Of a DNA stretch of 64,000 nucleotides, positions 56,127 through 64,000 are shown piece after piece (the stretch's first letter is position 1; each line of letters opens with the position of its first letter). The stretch comes from Acytostelium subglobosum LB1 (taxonomy: Eukaryota; Evosea; Eumycetozoa; Acytosteliales; Acytosteliaceae), in contig NW_012236528.1 in the NCBI RefSeq assembly GCF_000787575.1, positions 559,552-623,551 on the forward strand, written 5' to 3'. The position numbers and the translations under genes were made by a program. The notes beneath the pieces are model-generated. The model was given only the letters and a program-made list of their open reading frames with translations, was not told the origin of the DNA and did no database searches.

Positions 56127-57559
56127 TACATCTCAATGCTGCTTATATATTATAAATTATTGAACTATTACTACTCTTAATATTATTGATTGATTGATGG
56201 GGAGTAATGTTAAGTCAGTCGATCACATAAAGGTAGGGAATATAAATATAATGTGATTGATGTGAGTGAGTGAGAATGAATGAATGATGTTGTGTTTAGA
56301 GCTGAGACTCTTGTGGTGGGTTGATGTGATTGAAGGGTGCGTCTCACGAGACTCAATGTTACAAGAGGTGTATGTCATGTTTGTTAGTGTGTGTGTTTGT
56401 GATGGATGGATTGATGTTGGTGTGTAAACACAAGGTGAGGTGTGTGGACCCGGATCGGAACCCTTCCTCAAAAAAAAAAACGACGATCAATGGATTGATT
56501 GATGGTGTTGGCTCGACTACCCACACACACTCATTACGTGACGAGAATCAATGATACTATTTTGGGATCTGATTGGTATCAGTGCACTGGGAACACTGAG
56601 CGGTGAATCTATCTGGGAGAGAGAAAAATATGTTTGTTTGTGTGTGATTGATTGTGTGTTTTGTCAAAGACACAAAGATAAGATAGAGAGGCGACAGAGA
56701 CAATATGTGAAGTACTTGTAGGGTTGTCTTTGGACAAATATATATCCATGTATGTGTACTTGTATTGTTTGTTTGATTGATTGATTGGTGGATTGTTTGC
56801 TTGATTGTTTGATTGATTTGCTGGATGTAATGAACTGGTTTTGTGGATACAAAGGTAGTCGTATGTATGCTCCACTTGGTCTATTACATACATTATTATC
56901 AATCCAAACAACAATAGCTTGAATATGTACCTGGAGTGTGAATTGAAAGTTGATTGATCGAATGGTAATACTATTAATTTAAATTATATTAGATAAGATA
57001 AGGAATTATTGATTGAATGAATGAATGAATGAATGAATGAGATTTCTGTATCTGTAGATGTTTCAATGTATCACGAGATGAGATTAATGGCATATGGCGG
57101 TTACCTGTGGACCTTAAGTAAGTAAGCAAGCAGGTCCAATCAAAACACCATCACAACAACAACAACAACAGCACTCATTCATCACAAGCAAGACCCACCA
57201 CAATCATAATCCAAACACACAAACACATCAAACCAGTTAGATGGATCACGGATACGCAATTAAAAATAAATTTAAATATTTATATGTAAAAAGGAATCCC
57301 CATGATCACCGAATACTCTGAGACTGAAGGAAGCGGGTTGGACTACTCACTGTTTTGCTTGTCCCTGGGAGGGGACATGTCGACGTTTCCGAAATTCCAC
57401 GCCTGTCAAACTTATGATCTCCAGCGCAAAGAACCACAACCGACCTTTGAAGATGCGCATTTGAATAAGATTGAATGAGACATTGTTTGTTTAATGTATG
57501 TATGTTTGATTGATTGATTGATTGATTGAATGATCGCTACACATCATTGATGTGATGGT
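56127..57559. other. Intergenic, upstream of the Q-rich gene
   Basis: Contents: low-complexity (GATT)n, (GTTT)n and (GAAT)n DNA, an A10 run at about 56471-56480, and an AT-rich block at 57260-57290 immediately before the small frame at 57302 (listed separately). Frames at 56609-56914 (minus) are low-complexity and not supported. Confidence 0.5.
57302..57478 (+). CDS. Candidate small ORF, 58 aa, unrecognised
   Basis: ATG to TGA, 177 nt. The protein begins MITEYSETEGSGLDYS and ends FEDAHLNKIE, with a mixed globular-like composition unlike the repeat-driven frames around it. A 40-base A+T-rich stretch with TTTAAATATTTATA-like boxes lies directly upstream, as in dictyostelid promoters. It is not similar to anything I know. 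On the other strand the same block has a donor-like ACA|GTGAGT, so it might instead be a 5' non-coding exon of the Q-rich gene. Sequence evidence is modest. Confidence 0.3.
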   Translation: MITEYSETEGSGLDYSLFCLSLGGDMSTFPKFHACQTYDLQRKEPQPTFEDAHLNKIE

Positions 57560-60500
57560 CTAGAGCCACTCACCAAACACCTTGATGTAGAGACGCTTGA
57601 CAAGTTGTGTGATCACAAAGTATCCGACGATGGCACCGGCAAAGCCAGGGAAATAGTTGGCTGGGATGTTGACCATGTTGAGTAGTTTGGTACCGATGGG
57701 TGTGTAGGGTATGGCAATGCCCAGTGCTAGGATCCATGCAGTGTTGACGAGCAGTTGCCATGAAGACCATCGTTGAATGAATGGTATCTTCTCTGTGCGA
57801 ATCATGTGCACGATTAGAAGTTGTGTGGTCATACCCTCGAGGAACCAGCCCGTCTGGAAGTACTCCTTCCAGGCAACAGTGTTCCAGCCCAAGTAGAACC
57901 ACATGTAGGCAAAGATGCCAATGTCAAAGATGGACGACGTTGGGCCGAGACACACCATGAAGCGCAGCAGCGACTTGGCACTCCAGGGATGTGGGCGGCG
58001 CAGGAACTCAGGGTCCACCTTGTCCCAAGGGATTGCGATCTGCGAGATGTCGTACAACAAGTTCTGGGCCAACAGTTGGAGTGGCTGCATTGGCTCGAAG
58101 GGCAGCCACGCAGAGGCCACAAGGACAGAGAACACATTGCCAAAGTTGGAGGACGCGGCCATCTTGATGTACTTGATGGTGTTGGCGTGAGTGATGCGAC
58201 CGATCTTGATGGCACAGTTGATCACTTCGAGCGACTTCTCAAGCAGGATGATGTCACTTGCCTCCTTGGCAATGCCAGTCGCCGAGTCCACACTGATGCC
58301 CACGTCAGCGGCACGCAGAGCCAGCGCGTCATTGATGCCATCGCCCAAGAAGCCCACGGTGTTGTTGTTCCTCTTTAGTGCCATGACCACTTCATACTTC
58401 TGGATTGGAGTCAACTTGGCAAAGAGGGTACACTCCTGGACCAGTCTGTCATACTCTTGGGGCTCGACACTCTCCAGCTCGGGACCGGTGATGACATGGG
58501 TCACGTCGATTCCAACGTCGCGACATATCTTCTTGGCCACCTGGAGGTTGTCGCCAGTCAACACCTTGACCTCCACATTGGACTCCTTGAACTTTTGGAT
58601 CGAGGCCAGGCAGTCATCTTTGGGCGGATCGAGGAATGAGAGCAGGCCGTGGAATGTAAGGTCACACTCATCTTGCTCCATGTCAAACACTTGGCCTTTG
58701 ATATCATCGGCTGATACCGGGTCGAGCTGTTTTGTGGCTACGCACAGCACGCGAAGTCCATCATCATTATGATCGCGGCATAGTGCCAGGATGGACTCAC
58801 GAATGTACTCTGTCATCTCAACTGGTGCGCTGCCACTGTCCAAGACGACATGGCTGCAGATGTTGACCATCTCCTCGACTGCACCCTTGCTCACCAAGAT
58901 GTGCTCTCCACCAGCATCAGAATGAATGTCACGAAGAATGACCGAGACACGGCGGCGGACAAAGTCAAAGGGGAACTCCTCCACATATTGGTAGTTGCCA
59001 AGTGCAGCAGACAGTTGATCCTTGGCCAGCAGACGTTCAGACTCGGCGATAATTGACTCATCTAGTACATTCCTTAGACCCTTCTGATTGATAGAGTTGA
59101 GGAATCCATATGTCAACACTTGGAGTCGGTTAGCATTGTCCAATCCAACGAATGATCTGAGTTGGACATTGTCTTGGGTCAGGGTGCCAGTCTTGTCGGA
59201 GCACAAAATGTTCCTGATGTGATGGTGATGTTGAGGTATGTTAGTACAATGACTTAGTCATGAATGAGGAGTGATTGATTGATTGATCAAACTAACATAC
59301 ATGGCACCAATGTTTTGGATTGAAGACAGTTGCTTGACGATGGTCTTCTTCTTGGCCATGTCCGATGCACCTTTGGCCAAGTTAGCATTCAAGATCATTG
59401 GAAGCATCTCTGGTGTAAGGCTATATTACATGTTAGTCTTTTGTTGATGGATGATTGATTGATTATAAGATGGATACATACCCAACAGCAACCGACAGCC
59501 CAAAGAGAGATGCACCAATCCAGTCCTTGGTTGTTAGGCCATTGATTGTGATGACGATGGGCACCATCACCAGACCAAAGCCCATGATCATGTAGGCCAC
59601 CTTCTTGACACCAACTTCGAATGAGTTGTTGGTCTTTTGTGTTCTGGTCAAGATCTCAGAGATGGAGGAGATGTAGGTGGATGTACCAGTGTTGACAACA
59701 ACACCGCGGCCACAGCCAGACACGATGTTGGTTGACATCAAGCACATGTTGGGACAGTCAAAGATTGATGATGACGTCTGCAGCGAGTACGAAGCGGTCT
59801 TCTCCACTGGCAGGAACTCGCCCGTGAGTGAGGATTGTGACACATTCATACTCTTGCACTCAATCAGACGGACGTCACCAGGGAAGATGTTGCCTGCCTT
59901 TAGGGGCACGATGTCACCAGGCACCACGGTCTCAATGTCGACGGTCATCTCCTCGCCGTACTGATCGGCATCGTAGCGACGACGCACGACCACCACGTTG
60001 TTGGAGATCAGTGACTTGAGATGTTTGAAGGCCTTGGTCGACTTGCGCTCTTCATAGAAGCGCAGGCCAGATGACAGCAGCACCATGGCCATCACAATGG
60101 TGAACGTCTCATAGTCACCCGTAGACACTGTCACGATGGCGATTATCGTGAGCAGTATGTTGAACGGGTGAGTGAGCGACACCGCCAGCAGTTGGTACCA
60201 TTGCATGGGTCGGGCCATTGCGATACGATTGGGACCAATCGTTGCCAGTCGTTCTTGGGCATCGTGCACGGACAAGCCTTGGTAGTTGGTACCAAGCTTG
60301 ACGTACACCTTGTCCAAGTCCATCGTCGAAATGTCATTGATTGCCTCAACAAACATACGCTCTTGGTTGGGGTCTCTCACCAACTCCTTCTTGCCAAAGA
60401 ACTTGTCATTGATCCAAGTTCTGACCCTCTGGAAGCACGATCTCTTTCCATCTGGAGGGGTGTTGGCATCGTCCACAGGTTGGAAGTCCAAGTTGACTAT

Positions 60501-60841
60501 ATTGGTTTGTTTGATTGATTTGATTGAGTTAGTTCAATGATCATTCAATCAATCCATCATTCAATCAATAACTTACCATCAGTTTCTTTCTTGGAGCGAC
60601 CAAAGATGTTGGCCCGTCCTGAGCTCTTCTTGGGGTATCGCGACGATCTCTTGGATTGGGTCGGTGTGACTGGCACACTGAATGGGAGATCAGAAGCGTT
60701 GGAAGAGCTGGTGGAGCTGGACAGGGTACGGTTGAAGTTGAAATGCTCAGGTTGGACGATGGCATTGTTGTTGTTGGACGAGGAGTTATCATCAGAACCG
60801 ATGATATTTGGCAATTGAATTGGTGATGTTGTGGTAGACAT
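57560..60841 (-). CDS. P3B-type Mg2+-transporting ATPase (MgtA/MgtB family)
   Basis: Exons are 60577..60841, 59482..60496, 59301..59420 and 57560..59213; 3054 nt, 1017 aa. After a Ser/Asn-rich cytosolic extension (about 100 residues) the protein follows bacterial MgtA throughout: [10 protein letters not shown] (actuator loop), LTPEMLPMI in helix M4 (the P3B ion-site motif, about 428-436), [14 protein letters not shown] (phosphorylated Asp, about 473), [26 protein letters not shown] (about 756) and ten membrane helices. Known P3B pumps bring Mg2+ into the cell using ATP. They are typical of bacteria and scattered in plants and protists, so the gene may have entered by transfer, but it now has three host-type introns and host-like low-complexity. 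Membrane (plasma or endosomal) cannot be told. A spliced 5' UTR is possible (TTCCATTAG at about 60891). Confidence 0.92.
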
Positions 60842-62139
60842 GACTGGATGGATGACTGGCGGTGCTGGCGATCTGGCTGGCTGGCTGACTGACTAATGGA
60901 AACGAAACAAAAAGGGAAGGTAGTTTAACCCATTAAAGTATTGGATTGATTGATTGAATGGAGTATTAAAGTTTAAGACTCGAGTGTATAATAGTACTAC
61001 TGAGTATTAGGTAATTGCTTTACATGAGACGATGTATAACTAGTTATTAATTGTATGTATGCGTTGCAATAAAGAGTTCAATGACCTAGGTGAACTAGTT
61101 TGTTTGACTTTAAATACCTACCATCATCACAGGTGAATGGTGACAGGAGGTTGCCTTGGTCTAATGATGCATCATTTGACCTGACTAACTCATTGGCAGG
61201 CTGCCAACAATAAATCTATCTCCCTCTTTATCAGGTTATATCACGTACAAGGGTACGTCTCGGATGTTGGTTCCTCATTCAGACCCATGGTTAAGTAGTC
61301 CATGATTTCAATTGATTGATGGGGGTGGTTTGAAGACCAGACTGATGGCCCATTACCATTTTGGGAATGTGGGTGCGGGCGGGACAACGATCGTTGCTGT
61401 GCACTACTTATACCATTGTTGTGAGGTTCTCTATCGTACTGAGAATATTCACACTTATTGTTACTGCCCACTGCTATTCTCTGATGAGAGTATCGGTTTT
61501 ATCTCAATCAAACTTTAAAGTTTATGATAGAGAAACATATTCTATTCATGGGTATGAAACCGTTGAGTCCTTATAAGGTTCGAACCATGGGAAAGTCTGC
61601 TATTAGTTAGTGATCACAATCTCGTCAATCCAGATACATACTCTTGGTAATGCCGATGAAGTAAGTTTTATTCATATCTAATCCGAGTCGGAACAAGTAT
61701 GTGATGCGCCTCAGCTTTAATAACCGATTGATTACATCTGTTGTGTTAGTGTCTTAGCTCTAACATCTCAACTTGTTTCATTTGTTTGTTCAACAACAAA
61801 CAAAGAGATAGATAGAACTTCATTATTATTATCTTTTCAACTTTGTTAATTATTTGTTTGAAAGTATGTTGGTGTGTGTGTGTGTGTGGGAATGAATAGA
61901 TAGATAGACATTAAGGGCAATTGCCTTTTGTGGAAGACAGAGGTGGGTGTGAGTGTCCTTCTGTTGCGGATGTTCATTCATCCATTACAATGAAGGGTTG
62001 ACACTTCAAACGAATAAAGAATGACATTGAGTACTCATTGTTGTGTTCAATTACATCTCACAACACAATGTAATTGATCCACTCTTATTACTTGTATTAT
62101 ATCTATCAATCTATTATTATTAATGAAATAATAACAGTC
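60842..62139. other. Intergenic, divergent region (P3B ATPase / last gene)
   Basis: No gene seen. (TGGC)n lies near 60870-60885; a possible 5'-UTR intron of the ATPase gene runs from a donor GTAGGTATT near 61122 to an acceptor near 60891. A tRNA B-box-like GGTTCGAACC at 61577-61586 has no A-box. (TG)n lies at about 61872-61888 and A+T-rich promoter-like DNA at 62095-62135. Confidence 0.5.
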
Positions 62140-64000
62140 ATGGACAAAGATAATAATAATAATAACCAAAGTAGTCAATTTCATAATGATGATTCCATTG
62201 TTATCAATGAGATAAAGATTGAGGATAGGGGAGGAATTGGCAACAACAATGAAGATAATAATAACAACAACAATAATAATAACATTTATAATAGTCATGG
62301 TAGACAACAAAGACCAAGATATTTAGACCCTTCATCTGCAAACTCAATTGGTCGGTCTAGTAACTCAGCTGCCCATGCTCTAGTGTCGGACTTTGCAGTC
62401 AACTCTCCAATGGTACCAAAGAAGTATGACTCATTGCCAAGACGTAGGAGAAGACCATCACTTTCATTCGATATGTTCCAACAGCATCAACAACCTCAAC
62501 AGCAACAACAACAACAGCAACATATTCTTCCAACTACACCAATGCAATATGATGATACAATGAGTGATTATGAAGAGGAGGATGATGATCCATCAGGACT
62601 ATCTTCCAGCTTCTTCCACAGGAATATGATGCACATGCCATTGCCAACAATGGCTAGCGAGATGACATTGGAGGAGGATATTGTCTGTACTGTGGCCCGA
62701 TCCGCCATGATTATTCCCTTCCAATTTAGTAATCATCGTAGTCCAACATCCTTTTGGCTTCAAGGTCTACTGGACCGACGTATCCTTGATACGGACGGAG
62801 TGACACAGTTGTCCGTGTGGACCCAGCTCAATGAACTACCTCGTGAGATTGAGGAGCTCAGTCGCCAGTTCAAGAACAATCTCGGTATCCAACATGGCCA
62901 GCCATCCGACTCCAAGTCCACCTGGCGTTGTCGACGTCTCAAGATGAGTGACAAGGTCAAGGACATCATATTCCCCGAGCCAAAGTTGTGGACTGTGGAG
63001 AACAATGCGGGCGAGGCCAAGGATATCTACAAGAAGGTCAAGTTCGAGAGCGTCCACCTCATCGTCTTGCCGCTGGGCGTGGGCATCTTGGTGTTCAACA
63101 TCGACTGGTTGACCAACTGTCTGCATCAACATTGCGAGAAGGACAAGTCTGGCAAGACTACATCAGCCAGTGACTACCACCATCACCATCCTGAGAGCTG
63201 TGCAAAGGGCTCCAGTGACCAGTTCCTCTTGGAGGAGTTCAGGACCTGGTTGTACGTCTCAAAGTTCCGTCATAAGGTACGCAACGTAGCCAACGGATGG
63301 AACTTCAAGCGGGCCACTGATCCAACGACACCACCAAAGCCTGCACCAGAGGCAGTGTTCAAGCCATCCAAGGACTACACGTCCATTCCACCTCCATCAT
63401 ACTCTCCACAGCCGCAACAGCAGCAGTCACAGTATCAACAATCGTCTCAGTTCCCGCCTGGTGCCGATGTTCCGACGCCTGACAAGAGGATTGAGGCACA
63501 TTACGAGTCGATTGGAAAGAAGTTGGTCAAGGCGATATACGGGGACAAGTTGGTGTCCCTCAACACGATTGCCAATTGGCTGCTTCTGTTGTCTGATGAG
63601 AAGGCTAACAAGATCTTGCCAAAGGTTGGCACTGGCAGTCGTGCATACCATCACTCGACAGTCGTGTTGGATAGGAAGCCAAACAACAAGACGTTGCACA
63701 CCTACTTGTTCCATCTTCGTCGCGCACTCGGTCAGAAGAACCGTCCTCCATTGACAGAGTTCAACGATGACAAGAAGGGCTTGTTGGACCGAGTCTTGAT
63801 CCCTCGTATGAACAGGTACATTGGCATATCTCGTGAAGGTATTGCCTGCATCACATGGGCCACAGAGGATGCCGACAGGAACAACGTGCTCAACTGGTAC
63901 AACAAGTTCCAGGGAGTCTACCTCGTGCTGGGACTGCATGCACATGCTGAGCGTGCAGTCCTCGAGGAGCTGAGCACCATGGCGTCGCTACAGGCAGAGA
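62140..64000 (+). CDS. Large unrecognised protein, N-terminal part, runs off the window
   Basis: The frame is open from ATG 62140 to the window end with no stop or obvious intron (620 codons, partial). Residues 1-60 are Asn-rich; poly-Gln (about 115-130), poly-acid and poly-Arg stretches follow. From about residue 185 the sequence becomes globular: FWLQGLLDRRILDTDGVTQLSVW ... WRCRRLKMSDKVKDIIFPEPKLW ... VHLIVLPLGVGILVFNIDWL, then a Pro/Gln/Ser linker (about 405-440) and another globular part (KLVKAIYGDKLVSLNTIANWLLLL ... LIPRMNRYIGISREGIACITWATEDADRNNVLNWYNKFQGVYLVLGLHAHAERAVLEELS). The hydrophobic VHLIVLPLGVGILVF and YLVLGLHAHAERAVLEEL could be beta strand and helix of an alpha/beta fold; no family recognised. 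The C-terminus is outside the window. Confidence 0.8.
   Translation, partial: MDKDNNNNNQSSQFHNDDSIVINEIKIEDRGGIGNNNEDNNNNNNNNNIYNSHGRQQRPRYLDPSSANSIGRSSNSAAHALVSDFAVNSPMVPKKYDSLPRRRRRPSLSFDMFQQHQQPQQQQQQQQHILPTTPMQYDDTMSDYEEEDDDPSGLSSSFFHRNMMHMPLPTMASEMTLEEDIVCTVARSAMIIPFQFSNHRSPTSFWLQGLLDRRILDTDGVTQLSVWTQLNELPREIEELSRQFKNNLGIQHGQPSDSKSTWRCRRLKMSDKVKDIIFPEPKLWTVENNAGEAKDIYKKVKFESVHLIVLPLGVGILVFNIDWLTNCLHQHCEKDKSGKTTSASDYHHHHPESCAKGSSDQFLLEEFRTWLYVSKFRHKVRNVANGWNFKRATDPTTPPKPAPEAVFKPSKDYTSIPPPSYSPQPQQQQSQYQQSSQFPPGADVPTPDKRIEAHYESIGKKLVKAIYGDKLVSLNTIANWLLLLSDEKANKILPKVGTGSRAYHHSTVVLDRKPNNKTLHTYLFHLRRALGQKNRPPLTEFNDDKKGLLDRVLIPRMNRYIGISREGIACITWATEDADRNNVLNWYNKFQGVYLVLGLHAHAERAVLEELSTMASLQAE

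Noticed and set aside
61577-61586. tRNA B-box-like GGTTCGAACC
   Set aside because: The word is its own reverse complement, and no A-box or acceptor stem is found at the right distance on either strand.
1-64000. Search for transposons, LTR or DIRS-like elements and other virus-like remnants
   Set aside because: No transposase, reverse transcriptase, integrase, capsid or envelope-like frames and no long terminal repeats were seen on either strand.

Overview
The window looks like nuclear chromosomal DNA from a dictyostelid social amoeba. The reasons are short GTATGT/GTAAGT...TAG/CAG introns, Asn/Gln/Ser/Thr homopolymer tracts inside otherwise conserved proteins, an F-box/FNIP-repeat protein (a family typical of dictyostelids), AT-rich intergenic DNA, and an NDR kinase and an IQGAP-related RasGAP of the kind known from Dictyostelium. 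Base composition is clearly less AT-rich than D. discoideum, so another dictyostelid is more likely (Cavenderia, Heterostelium, Tieghemostelium or Acytostelium type); I cannot name the species. Gene functions come from motif recognition and splice reconstruction by eye. Exon joins were accepted only where donor, acceptor and reading phase agree and the joined protein matches its family.

Layout. 0.2-5.3 kb: sec22 R-SNARE (-), a RING-TPR protein (+), a PARP-WWE protein (-). 6.2-10.4 kb: IQGAP-like RasGAP protein (+), seven-TM TOM1-like protein (-). 11.3-20.6 kb: FBXO11-type F-box/beta-helix/UBR protein (-), BTB-BACK-discoidin-like protein (-), PWWP protein (-). 21.3-24.8 kb: SLC33A1 acetyl-CoA transporter (+), whose stop overlaps the 3' end of an FNIP-repeat protein (-). 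25.1-28.5 kb: exosome CSL4 (-), LYR-motif protein (+), DNA polymerase beta (-). 29.5-36.0 kb: DEX1-like FG-GAP membrane protein (-), SET/LSMT methyltransferase (-), MFS transporter (-). 37.7-42.7 kb: NMNAT (+), a large N/Q-rich zinc-motif protein (-), p24/TMED2 (+). 44.6-53.2 kb: an unrecognised helical protein (+), Gemin5 (-), NDUFA8-like CX9C protein (+), NDR-family kinase (-). 54.4-64.0 kb: an unrecognised Q-rich protein (-), a bacterial-type P3B Mg2+ ATPase (-), and the 5' part of a large unrecognised protein (+) that runs off the window.

The genes are ordinary housekeeping and signalling genes and do not form a pathway cluster. Themes recur by chance: ubiquitin (RING-TPR, FBXO11, BTB, FNIP), NAD+/ADP-ribose (NMNAT, PARP), secretory traffic (Sec22, TMED2, acetyl-CoA transporter), RNA (CSL4, Gemin5) and mitochondria (LYR, NDUFA8). 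I found no transposon, retroelement, CRISPR array, rRNA or convincing tRNA.

Non-coding DNA is full of (GATT)n/(AATC)n tetranucleotide tracts. More specific signals are a perfect G-quadruplex motif just upstream of the 7TM gene, a long polypyrimidine tract inside a predicted 5'-UTR intron of the MFS gene, several perfect inverted repeats, and a GGAAACAC motif shared by two unrelated introns and an intergenic hairpin. Three single N bases occur; one of them (27919) breaks the DNA polymerase beta frame and is evidently a surplus base. No grand new system is obvious. The best leads are the PARP-WWE protein with inverted domain order, the bacterial-type Mg2+ pump, the four unrecognised proteins and the small ORF at 57302.
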